From: Xylaria sp. FL1777
Lineage: Eukaryota > Ascomycota > Sordariomycetes > Xylariales > Xylariaceae
Direction of reading: 5' to 3'
DNA: 64,000 nucleotides
NCBI GenBank assembly: GCA_022578965.1
Contig: MU400718.1
Coordinates: 1-64,000, forward strand
Shown here: in pieces, positions 11,812 to 23,390 of the stretch
How positions within the stretch are numbered: the first letter of the stretch is position 1
How the letters are laid out: the number at the start of each line of letters is the position of its first letter
The notes under the pieces: generated by a model
Databases searched by the model: none
Told to the model about the DNA's origin: nothing
The model's input: the letters and a program-made list of their open reading frames with translations, nothing else
Made by a program: the position numbers and the translations under genes

Positions 11812-13737
11812 TTAAACCCCGCCCCATGCGCCCATAGTACTCCAGAAGGACCCCTTTGAAATGGGTCGGTCCCGCCGGTGCCAAGCCCGGATCTGCTTCT
11901 TGGTGCGTTCAGCCCTTTCAACCCTAGCCAACTCGACACGGGCACGCTGCTCCTTCCAGTGCGCCTCGGCTTTGTTCAAGTATTGCCCATGTTCTTCAGC
12001 CTTCCCTTGTAACGCCAGCCACATCAACTTCGAATTGATTTGGCTAGTGAGCACCGCCATGCGTAGCTCGTCACGGATGTCCTGGACTTCTCGTGCTAAT
12101 TCGAGCTGCAACTGGCTAACACGGCGGAATATAGATTGCTCGCCAAGAGAGTCCTGGATCTGTGTGATGACACGACTGGGGATGGCCATGATAATATCAC
12201 TCGCATCTTGAAGGCCGTGCAGCACTGAGTCGGAGACTGATGCCGTCTGGTCGCAAACTTGTTTAGAAACGACATCCAGGGCGGGAATATAGGTCTCTTC
12301 AACCCATGATGTCGTCCCATTCACTGTATCGACAACCCTCTGTGCAAATCCACGAACGAGCTGTTTGCCAGCATCGAGAGCTCCCGTGAATCGATAGGTG
12401 CCAAAGTTAATACGGAAAGACTCGTTGATAAAAGGCTTGCGGGTCGTCGCGATTGTCACGGCCAGCGCGCCATATGCCTCTTTTAGAGGTACTTGAATGA
12501 CGAAGCCTACATCGATGGAAGACACCTTGGTAGGGATGTCTTCGAGTCCCCGGCTCACGGCAATCAAAATAGCATCCCTAGCAAGCCAAGCAGACTTAAT
12601 GTTCGAGGGGATTCTGATAATGATCTCATCTCGGCCAGAGAGCTCGGCTGAACAGACGGTTGCTAACGCAGGAACGGTGACAACATCATTCCGGGTAGTG
12701 TCTTTCCCGAATGGAATAAACATAAGGCCATTGGGAGAACTGGAAGTTTGCAAGGCACTTTGCGTCTGCGAAACTGTCGGTGTAGGAGTGGTGAGGGAAT
12801 ATGACGTTTTGGCGGAAGCCAAGGGGACCGCGACAGAGACTGACGCCACTGGGACCGTCGATAATTCTCTAGGGACCGACGACGTTAACAACAGGGACTT
12901 AGTAACCAGTGCCAAGCTGTATATGATGATGAAACTAGACAGTATGGCTAGGGTCCGTCGCCTTTCTTGGAAATATCTGAGGGATGACTGGAGGATGCTG
13001 CGGCCCTTTGGTGCCTTAGGCGAAGGAGGCCCCTCATTCCTCAATTCTTTTACGGTCGGAGAACCTAGCAATGTCTCTTGTCCTGCAGGTGATAAGTCAT
13101 CACCGGCAGAGGACTGGCCCCGTAGGACCGCGGCTGGCTCGTGGGTTCGGATACGATCGAGGTGGGATAAGGACGTGAAGGGAGAGAAATTAGATAGAGA
13201 CAAGCTAGTCGGGTTCTCTAGGCTTTCGTTCACCATACCAAGAGCCTCGGCCTCAGCAGTATCGTCGTGGTGAACTTGATCGACAATAGTGGCATCGGAT
13301 ATGGTGGTCTCGTTTAGATTGGTCTCCTCGTCCTCGGATGAGTCAGTATCGACATCGGTACCGGTGAGGCTATGGATGTCTTCGGATTTCTGGTAATCAA
13401 AGGAGCTCGCTATGGACTCGGCCTGACTCTCTCCGTCGGTTCCAATAATATCGTATCCCAACTCGGTCAAGCTGGGATCCTCGTCTGGGACATTTCCGGG
13501 CTGCATTATGTCTGGTGAACTAGAGGAAACCCAGTTGGTCAACTGGCGATTTCCAACAGGCCTCGGGAAGCGAAGGGAGAGTACAGAGTCGGACAGGTCT
13601 TCGATAATCGAAGGGTCACGGATTGGCTCGCTGTTGGCGAGGCGGGGGGTGGACTGGGGCGAGGCAGAAGACGAACGGTGCGGCCGTGGTGGTTGAATAG
13701 ATCTCAGCGTATCGTCGGGTGTCTCGGACTGTTCCAT
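11812..13737 (-). CDS. Single-pass membrane protein of unknown function
   Basis: One uninterrupted frame of 641 residues from ATG at 13737; I do not recognise a named family. The first ~260 residues are acidic, Ser-rich and probably disordered. One hydrophobic segment, LAILSSFIIIYSLALVTKSL (about 263-284), follows a basic ERRRT cluster, suggesting a membrane anchor with a cytosolic N-terminus. After it come ~170 residues of beta-like sequence and then long charged amphipathic helices (about 430-620). Residues 95-98 are YDII in an acidic setting (TELGYDIIGTDGE), which fits the W/Y/F-x-x-L/I/V Atg8-interacting motif pattern. Base use is like its neighbours, and codon structure looks real. Function is open. 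Confidence 0.75.
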   Translation of the reverse strand: MEQSETPDDTLRSIQPPRPHRSSSASPQSTPRLANSEPIRDPSIIEDLSDSVLSLRFPRPVGNRQLTNWVSSSSPDIMQPGNVPDEDPSLTELGYDIIGTDGESQAESIASSFDYQKSEDIHSLTGTDVDTDSSEDEETNLNETTISDATIVDQVHHDDTAEAEALGMVNESLENPTSLSLSNFSPFTSLSHLDRIRTHEPAAVLRGQSSAGDDLSPAGQETLLGSPTVKELRNEGPPSPKAPKGRSILQSSLRYFQERRRTLAILSSFIIIYSLALVTKSLLLTSSVPRELSTVPVASVSVAVPLASAKTSYSLTTPTPTVSQTQSALQTSSSPNGLMFIPFGKDTTRNDVVTVPALATVCSAELSGRDEIIIRIPSNIKSAWLARDAILIAVSRGLEDIPTKVSSIDVGFVIQVPLKEAYGALAVTIATTRKPFINESFRINFGTYRFTGALDAGKQLVRGFAQRVVDTVNGTTSWVEETYIPALDVVSKQVCDQTASVSDSVLHGLQDASDIIMAIPSRVITQIQDSLGEQSIFRRVSQLQLELAREVQDIRDELRMAVLTSQINSKLMWLALQGKAEEHGQYLNKAEAHWKEQRARVELARVERAERTKKQIRAWHRRDRPISKGSFWSTMGAWGGV

Positions 13738-16702
13738 AACGTGATAGGAGAGGAAGCCGTCTGCATATCACGTCACACCTCGAGATTACCGAAAGGTGGG
13801 TAAAGCAAACGAGGAGTGACGAGCTCTAGGCTCCGAAGTGGTATCTGGATTAAGTGAGAAGTAGACAGTCTTGCGGGAAACCGAACGCCTATGGGGGACG
13901 GTCAGCCGAGCGTCAAATAGTCCGGATGCTTGCCGAAGAAAGGAATGAGCTACTGCGCACTTGAAGTTGGTCGGTGTTGGTTGCTATGTGTGGCAGAGAG
14001 GTGCTGAAGGGATGCTCGATGAGCAAAGTAGGTGGAAGCGTGTGTAGGATTCGGGAAGTGGTCAGGATAGACACGTAGTCAGGGCTAAGGGGGAAACCAT
14101 CCAACAAAGTCGAGTTTTTGGAAGTCGAAGAGAGAGCCCACAGAGATGGTTGACTCAGCAGACCCAGGATCATACCATACCTGTGCAGAAATGGAACGGT
14201 GGAAGTTGTGCGTGGTTGTGGTGAGGGTAGGCGGATCAGATCAAGGCAGAGGCAGTAGTAATGGTAATGGTGTAGATGATGTAGGGAGTGAGAGTGAGGT
14301 GGAAGGCAGTGAGATAGTGCTGGGTGTTGTAGTAGGTAAGTAGGAGGTAGTGGTGCTGAGGGATAAGGTGCAGGTGTGCTGCCTGGTGTTACTATTAAGG
14401 TGAGAAGGAGGGGTGAACAAGATTGGGGGGGGACCCCTCTACAGTCTCTCCAGCACAGCTCGAATGCAGAGGAAGACCTCGGAAGAGAGAGCTACATGGC
14501 ATGTACCTCTGTCTCCCTACCTACCTAGGCATGTAGGTATGCACTAACTTCAAGGAAAGAAAAAGGGAAAGAAAAAGAAAAACACAAAAAGGGCAGTGGC
14601 TTACAGGAAAGTTAACAAGAACGCGAGCAAACTCTACCTAAATGCTCCGAGAGGCCCTGGGCTGGATGTTCATGATACTTTGCAAGTGTCCGTCCAGGTG
14701 GTGTAAGTGGGTGTGGTGTAAGCGGGCGGTGGTAGCGGGCGGCAAGTAGCAATAGATCCTGCCCAGTAATATGGGTTACTGGATGCGGTAGATTAACGTC
14801 GTGAAGAGACGGACACGCCTTCTCTAACAGATTACCTGGGTAGGTAGTGTACAACAAGCGTGCGTGAACGTAGGTAAGTGTGAATGATAAAAGGCACCAT
14901 TTGCACCATTTACACCATTTACAATACGCGCGCGAGCTGTGTACTAGGTAGGCGTCTTACGCTCTTACGTCAAACGTAATGACAACCGTGCGGTGCAAGT
15001 GCGGGCCACCTGACAACCAGCCCACGCACGTACGCACGCAGATAAGCACGAGGGGTAACGGGAGACTGATTTAGCGTTGGTTTAGGGAGGGGTTTAGGAT
15101 TTATGATTTATTAGGCAGGCCTACAGGAAGATAGCTATGTATACCTAGGTATTCTTGATTGACTGGGCCAGAGATACCTACCTACATATGTGCAGTAGGC
15201 TATCTACATACCTGCTGCGTTAGGCTTCGAGTTATGGACAATGGGGACCTACAATGATGCTGTATGACGTGGATGTGTGATGTATTACTCCCTGGTACGT
15301 GTACATGTATACACAAGGCAGGATAAGTTGAAATGACCAAGTTATAGCATTTCAGCACATGTGTCTGATGAATGCCCTGGGTATCCAGTAGGTACTTTAA
15401 GTTGAATCTTGAGGTGGACACAAGTACTACCTAATAATACTTACCTATGATAGCATGAATGATGCATCGATCACAATGGCGGGGTTGATTTACGCAGTAC
15501 TGCGTACATAGTGAAACAGGTGTGGGGATGTTAACCATTGTACGAAGTATACGTACCTATTTTCAGTGTGCTCAAAAAAATTGATACTGTAGGACTCTTA
15601 CGCTTTGGTACAGGAGCTTAGGTGGTAATTTGTGCTAGCTATGAAGTACATAGTATAAATCTCCGCCCAGTGACAGACTGAACACGCCAAGTCTTACACA
15701 TATGCGTATGTAGTACCGGTATACCTAGTGTAACTTGTGTTGTATATACTTAAGTACGTACTGTACATTAGATTAGGTAATCTGAGGTGCAGTGAGTAAG
15801 TTACTTAAATTACTTTACAAGCATCCATGGGTATCATCTATGCAGTATTTGCAAGTGGAAATAGTAAAAAGACTACTTGATACTACATTAAACCGAACTA
15901 TTCATAGTCAGGATCAATAAACACTACACACCTACATATACTAACTTGTCTACTATCCTTTGCCCTACCTATTTCTCTCCAACATAGTTAGATTTCAAAA
16001 GCTTCGCTAAACTTTAAGGTAGCTGGCTCTAAGCCTCACACTTTCATGATAAAAGCAACAGCAAACTCCTATTACTAACACATAACTCACACTTAAATAC
16101 TTACTAATGCTTAGATACATGGCATCTCAAGTCACACCAGCCAAGTATAGAACCATCTGGAGCATGTGGTTGTGGTTGTGGTTTCTCTTTTAGCTAGATA
16201 CACTATTGGTATGAGTCTCCTAATGTCATATATACACGACTCCCAAAAGCCCAAACGCCTGAACCAGAACAGCGAGGAAGCAAAAGGCTTCGCAGTCCGT
16301 TCGTCTACCATCTATTCCGTGACTCCTGATTTACTGCTCGTCTCCCAGGGGTATTGTCCTCCTGCACTTTCGTCATAGGCCTGATAGGTCGGCGGACAGG
16401 TGAGAGAAGATACACTTCGGGCATCCAGACTGCAGGCTGTCCCAAAGACCGATTACATCATTCGGCGATTCCCCCTTTCCCTTACTAAACCGAATTTTAT
16501 GGGTATCAACAAGGTATCCTCGCAGGCTCCGGATTCCATCAGAGCAGTCATTATAATGCGTTAAGAAAGAAAGAGAAAAACAGCGCAAATAAATTAGATG
16601 AGGATTGGCACAGCCTAATTAGGTGGCATAGGAAACCCGAGTTGGCGTGAAGAAGAAGCGTAGTCTAGGCGACAAGCTGCTTGTTTGAGGACGGCCCCTT
16701 CC
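13738..16702. other. 3 kb intergenic region rich in TACCTA motifs
   Basis: This is the upstream region of the membrane-protein gene and the downstream region of the phosducin-like gene. 13738-14400 is probably promoter and 5' leader. 14500-15800 is littered with TAGGTA/TACCTA, short palindromes and ACCATTTACACCATTTACA-type repeats (14895-14925). No credible coding exon or RNA gene was found. Confidence 0.55.
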
Positions 16703-17656
16703 TCATAAGACACCGTTGCGTTGTAGGACCTTCTTTAGCGAATCGGTATCAAAGTCTTCCTCTTCAGGTATCATGTCGATTATTCCCGTGAGGTTGGCAA
16801 AGAGGTCTCCTTGGTTCCGATACGCAAGGACGGTAGGAACAGCGGCGTTATCGAATTCGATATCCTCATAATGCACCTTGACGAAGTGAATGTAGGGATA
16901 GGCCGTAATGAGAGGGCGCAAGGCCGACTCCATCATTCCTGATACCTCGCACTATCGTCACGCTTAGTATGGATACGCTGTGAAAGGAAGAGAACATGGT
17001 GCAGAGATGAAGAGTAGACTAACCTCATGATCGTAGACGAAGACGACAACGGTCGTGTCCCTGCCAACTTTCTCGATGGCATCGAGATAACCCAAGGCAT
17101 CTACAGTGTCGAAGCGGCCAAACATGCGAGGGCTGGGGCTCGTCCGGCGACTGCGCACGTTATTCTTGGCCTCGGTCTCTAGCTCAAGCCTCCTTGCCTC
17201 GCGCCACTGTTGTAGGAAGGCCTCCTCGTCAGAGTCCGGGTCATCCTCGCTGTCGGCAGGACTTGATAGATTGGTGGCGTTTTGGCGATCAGAAACAGAT
17301 AGGCCCATGACGGAGCGGCGCACGGCGCTGACCTTGTTCCGCCACTTGCCCTGCCGGGCTCGCTCATAGGCCCTCGCATCGGCAATGACACCCTTGACGC
17401 CAGTAGCACGTCCCGAGTCGAAACTAGCAGGGGGCAACTTCATGTCGCCGGATCGTATGGCAGGCGCACGCATGGCTTCGTCGATCTGAGCGTCACGATA
17501 TCGGTCCTCGTCGTCCCGTTCGTCCTGGTCGCCGTCGTCGCGATCGTCTCTGTCTTCTGGATGTACGCTTCGTCCCTTGTCGGTATTCTTGTCAAGAAAA
17601 TTCTGGAATTCTTCCTGAGCAGGAGTTGGATTGGTGTTGAGAGAGGTCGAAGTCAT
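16703..17656 (-). CDS. Class I phosducin-like protein (PhLP1/BDM-1 type)
   Basis: Two exons, 17656-17024 and 16945-16703 (78 nt intron), give 291 residues. The N-terminus has an acidic Asp/Arg tract, then TGVKGVIADARAYERARQG (about 85-103), close to the TGPKGVINDWRxFK helix-1 motif that contacts G beta in PhLP1 proteins. The C-terminal half is a thioredoxin-like fold: TVVVFVYDHE, LRPLITAYPYIHFVKV, VPTVLAYRNQGDLFANLTGI. In the family this protein acts with the CCT chaperonin to fold G beta and join it to G gamma; in Cryphonectria the homologue BDM-1 is needed for G beta-gamma signalling. The G beta gene lies 5.7 kb away on the same strand. Class I is inferred from the motif; classes II/III (tubulin/CCT) fit less well. 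Confidence 0.85.
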
Positions 17657-20600
17657 GATGGAGGAAGCAAGGGAAGAGAGAAAAGGCGGTGATAACGGGG
17701 GGTGTGAGTACGCAAGGGTTATATAAGATGGATGGAATGGAGTCGAGTGACAGCCAGCACCACCACCACCACTATACTACTGCTCTACTAATATGGCGGA
17801 TTCAACCGGCCTTGTCCCAGGATGGTTTTCGCCCGGTGGCACGTTAGAACGCATGCACAAGGGGTTCTGGAACAATGCCTAATCAAGGCTGGGGGTTGTC
17901 AGGGAACCAGGATGAAAGGCTAGTGAAAGCAAGGGAGGGAGGAGAATGGGCCTGGACGCTTTGTGTCAGGCGTTTCAGGTTCTGGGGTTCGGGAAGAGAA
18001 AAAGAAAAAGAAAAAGGGAAAGAAAAAGACAAGGCACGTGGAGCATGGATGTCATCTTCCAGGGAAATTGTTGACGATGATCAAATCGTGTATGCGTATG
18101 GAGTGGCTGTGGGAACAACCGGTGCCGTACACTAGTGCAGAAGTGCTAGTCAAAACGTGCTAATGTCCTACAGTAGTACACAAATCTAAGCCCTCTGTCC
18201 CCAGTAACTGGTGGCCCTTGAAACGGGAAAACTGCTCCCAATCCGGTTAGATTTCGAAATAAATACGGCCAGCCAGCTCACGGAGTCTCCGTTATTCCCC
18301 ATCTACCGTTTCAGCGGACGCACTAAGGCTTAATAAGGTAATATTAATATCATGCCCATGCTCTTTCAGGTATTATGTACAGTACCTACGCATAGGCAGC
18401 TACGCAGTAAATTCTCAGGTCTTCACCGCCCTGCTCAGCGACAACTCTCCATACCTACATTCATTAGGTACCTACATGTCTGCACGCATGCATGCATCAT
18501 CTACGGTACCTACGACAATCCTTCAATATTCCTCTCCGCTATTATTATCGCCCTTATCATTATTGTAGTCATCAATCTTTACGTTATCATCATGATTACC
18601 TGGGGCACAGCAACCTTTACAATAGGCAATTATTTTCCTGCCGGTATAAACAATTAGACTACTGCACTTAGTACCTACCTACGCATAGGTACCACGCTGC
18701 AATGCGACCAGAGGTTAGGCGGTTTATTGGCGCCTTCCAGTTTACTGTGTACCTAATGTATGTATCTGCCTGCCTACCTACATGTAGGTAGAAAGACCTA
18801 CATCGGGCAGGCCTAGGCTCGGGCGAACAACGGCATGCCCGTGACGAAACATACTTACGTATGTATACTAGTAGTCTATTCTACGTAGTACCTCCATAGT
18901 AGAAAAGGAAGGCAAAAGGCGAAGGGGAGTCAGAATGCAAAATGCATGGTGCATGGTACGTATTCATACGTACATAGCAGTACTTCTGTAAGTGTACGTA
19001 TACACCACAACACATGCAACGCGAAGGATGTCGGGGACGGGATGCGGCAAAGGGATGGAGGCAGGAGGCGCATAAACACGTGCTGGCCAAGACAAGCTCT
19101 ATTTTTATCCATTCCCACCGCAATCCACTCCCTACTAAGTAATAGACCTGTTCCTTCTCAATATATTGCACACCGCTCTCGAACGAGCTGGAAAGGGGGG
19201 GCAAATGCAATGGTACTAGCGGATTTGTCAAGGCTTCGGCATCTAGAACGGAGGCTTCTTCTGTGCATACGCATAAACACGAGTCAACCATCTACAGAAT
19301 CTACACGACATATCTATATTAGGCCTGAGTCCGGGTTTATACTACGTATTTAAGTATATGTAGGTCAGTTATAACTTATATATGTATACTTATAGTATAG
19401 TACTGGTACAATGGGACCTCGAGCGAGGCCCATGACATGGCAATCAGGTTTGTTCTTCAGATCTTGTTGATCTCGAGACACATCATCTCATCGTGTCATC
19501 ATACACTAGTACTCGATAGCTCGCTAACCATGATCAACAAAATACCCGTAGCGCAGACTACACACACTACACGCACACTACAGTAAGTCTCCGTGGACAG
19601 GGATATGCGGCGGTGGCAGTCAGGGGCGTACTGATATACTTACTTACTTATGTACGCTACGTGACCCCATTCGTTCCAAAACACCGGCTATCGAGGATCC
19701 AGGACAGGCAGATCACCATTCCTCTCATATTGGAACATATGCGTATGCGTAGAACCCTCGCATGTGCATAGTGTGGTAGCACGACCGGTTGAATTCAGAT
19801 GCCTACTCTAAGTATAGCCATCCTCATTGTCGCTCGCTTTGGTAACTCGTAGACCGATGCAGGTTGGGGGTTGTCCTTCAACGATAGGTACGCAGTATAT
19901 TGCCTTGCCACGCTCTCGGTACCAAGACGGAATGACACTCAGGTCTGAATCAGCCGATACGAGGACTAGCATTGCGCTTCTCCTTGGGGCATTTCCCTGT
20001 GTCGCGCAGCACGTGGTCTGGCCACGTGCGATGTGGCCACCAGAATGGAACGTCATGTCGGGATCTGCATTGCCTGCTAGCCTGTGAGTCCCAGGTATAG
20101 TTTCATATCTTAGCCTGCAGGTCGACACGCCTCAAGGTCTCAGGAGTGAGTTGCTATCCCCTGAAGCGGCATCCGGCTCTGGCCGGACAGAAGAGGGACG
20201 TGGAGCACCAGGAGATTTAAACTACCGATACACTGGATCCGGTGAAGACACGAGCATACACGAGGTACAGTAGGCTAGTACACTCACTACCTTGAGAGCC
20301 CGTTTGGGAGTACCTGTGTGTACGCAGTACGTAGTATTCTCAGAGCCCGAACTCGGAGCTTCTGAGTGTTATACAAGCGCACATCAAGGTGAAAACCGAT
20401 GGGGTGGAGAGATAATCACTATTCCCCCATTCATATACCACCAACAGGTCTCGAGTATTGGCCGGTGAAGAAAGTGGTCAGCCGTAGACCCGTAGTGTAG
20501 ACAAGTCCGGCTACGGCACATTCAATATAGATATAAATAGGTATACGTCACGAGCCATGTCTGTCAGCTTTAGCGTTCGCATTGGGGTTCTCAAAGAATT

Positions 20601-23390
20601 GGTAAAGACTACCGTACTGTACCGTCGATACGTGAGAACTAAATTACGATCATCCCACCTTGCATGACGATGTCCATGCGAGACCACACCTCCCTGATTC
20701 TGTAGCATACACATTACATATTAACTATGCTGCCTACAGTAACTGAATGTTGCCTATTGGCCTACTGAGTAAATATATTACAAAGTAGATGGATGTTAAC
20801 TTTCGACCAGCCTCCCTATCAAACCCCAATACCTAATGTGAGACTGATTAGACAGTGGGCAAAATAGCTCATTGTAAAACAAAGGCGAGAGAAGATCAGG
20901 TTCATCTTGTTCCCAACGAACCTACGCATACTAGGTTGCCTTGTTGCCTTGTTGCTATTTACATGGCTGCCGATTCTGTAGCAACAAGACACTCAGATTT
21001 CGTTATTCTACTAGATAGTATAGGTAGCAGACAGTCGTCAGGCTCTTGGCATTTTGTCCTGGGGTTATGTTCCCACTGATACGGATACCGATACATTAGT
21101 TACCCCTTGTCTAGCTCACAAGAAAATGCAAGCCTTCAGGGGATAATCAGCATATCCGGTCTTTACGCAAAGTAGTATGATGCTGGTGCGTAGTTCCTCT
21201 TATGAGTACCCCGTACCTCGTATATTTTGTAGGTGTGCTTAGTCATTGTATTTCTTCCGTCCAGGTGCAGTCGATTCTCATACAAGCGAGTGATTCACCC
21301 AGGAATCGGGAAGTAATACAAAATTTAGCAAACTTCGACATGATGCCATATTTACGGGGGTGTTAGTCGAAATCTTAGGCACCAACACCTGTAACATCTA
21401 TTCAGACCTGTGAGTTCGTGATCGCTACAAGCACATGGCTCCAGTAGACGTATCATAAGTATAGATATCTCTGCTGAGCTGAGTTTCAACAGTGTTGAAG
21501 CAAATCCACCCCCCTTCCGTTGGATTCCTTTTCGTGTCCGCGCAACATATTTATATACCTATACATATAATTTGCTCTTCTCAGAGAGGATGAGCCATAC
21601 TAGACAGATGGACGAGATTCAAAGACGGGATACTTGGTGTTCAAGCCCCCAGACGAAGGGGATACCTGTGTGGTAGCCCGAGGCTTGTCAAATAATACTC
21701 GGGAGAAAGCAGGATGTAGTGAGAAAGACTGTGTCTCTATAAAGCTACGTGCCTAAGTAGGTAGTTTATTACTTAGGCAAGCAATTCCCTACCTCTCTTC
21801 TAGCACCTCATCATAGTTGTGTGGGTAACCAAGTCCCAGCACTTAGGTCTGAATCTCAGTTCGAGAACGATGAATTGATCGAGACTGTTCTGCCTACACA
21901 CATGTACTTCCCTACCACCTGGGTCTTCTCTCCACGGCCCCAAACAGATTAAATTCAGCGTTCCTGACATGTCTAACGCCACCTATAGTCCAGGTTCAAC
22001 ACCCTCATCATGGAAACATGCAGGAATTCAAATGATACCTCGAACTCCTATTGGGATTAGCAAGGGCACACAAGACCGATAACATAACTAACTAGATATT
22101 AATATATATCTAAAACCAGTACACTGTCTATCAAACATGAACAGAGTACTAGGAAGCAAATCAAGATGCAAAGCCCAATCATCTTCCAACCTTTCTTCCA
22201 AGGAATAGGGTTGTTATGTGCTCCTGTAGAAACTGCAGTATCTCGGGCTCGATCAGTGCGTGGTCTGCAACGCGGTCTGCAACACACTGCACCGGGTTGC
22301 CCATTTTTTAACACTTGTTTAGCTTTGCCGGGGACATAGCACCGTGTAAAGAACCACAGTCCGGATAAAGTTATGACACATCATGGACAAGTACATTAGT
22401 AAGATATATATAGATCGTCATGTTTTTGGGACCATTTTTGGCATTTGTATAACATGGCTATATGGTACAGGCAGTAAAGAGGGGCCACCGTGACGCCTGT
22501 TCCCCCTACTCTCCCCCCTTCTCCATACTTCAAAAGCTAGAACCCAGCACATCCTGCGCCCGCCACGACGAGCAAACAGCAAGACGCGAAGGAGCATCTA
22601 GGAACGGACCCAGCGGTATGTGCCAATCATTATGGAAAGCCACAATGTGACTCTCTCACTCTCACTCTTATCCCTACACAGTTGTGCCTCGACCGATCCT
22701 TCTCCCGTTCCCAACTACAATATTCTTTTTGTATCTTCGGAAAGAATATAGAGATGTCTCCATTCCATCTACCATAAGGAGACCGGGGTTGTCAGTAAAG
22801 GCAAAAACAAGAAATAAACAGACGCGCGGAAACAGAATTTTTCGACAGAAAGACCAGTTACTATGAACACGCTCCTCGGGTGCGAGAACACATCGTAATC
22901 CGTATATCAATAAGCTGAGAATGAGGAACCCAGTTCACAAAGGGAGAAGTGGCGGCCGCAGACCACACCTCGCCTGGAGATTGTGTATTCGACTAGTAGA
23001 GGCCAGTACCCCGTGGGGTTACGGTTACGCCTGTGGGTGCGCGCGCAAAATATAAGATTTAATAATCGCTAACGGCCTCAACCGGCCATTCTGCGTCAAC
23101 AAGTAGAGATCAGGAGCAAGACGTGGTATTATGATGTTGACGAGTTGAGGCATAACCTGAAAATATATCTCTCCTCTTCTCTCCAACGGTGTCGATGCAC
23201 CGTATCAGGAAATGTCGAGTATAATGCTGGCCAGGGAAAGGGAAAAGCAGGTGTCGTGGCGTCGTCGTGTCTACATCAACTCTAGATCAGAGCCCAAAAC
23301 GCAGATCAGGGTGGACATTAGTTCGAAACATTCCCCCAGCTGAAGCTACTTTATAGCACATTACGCCTTAAGTCGTGCGGCAGCCAGAAT
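17657..23390. other. 5.7 kb gene-poor region
   Basis: No open frame here has recognisable domain sequence, good codon structure or a supporting intron pattern on either strand. 17657-17760 is likely the promoter of the phosducin-like gene. The stretch has frequent TACCTA/TAGGTA motifs (18400-18500, 18660-18800, 19360), short CA/CT runs (22650-22680) and a purine run near 18000. No tRNA- or snRNA-like cloverleaf was noticed by eye. Confidence 0.55.

Noticed and set aside
12497..13273. A plus-strand gene of 258 codons
   Set aside because: It is the antisense shadow of the 641-residue membrane-protein gene.
20500..22400. tRNA genes
   Set aside because: TTCGA/TTCAA-like loops occur but none is flanked by matching arms of a cloverleaf.
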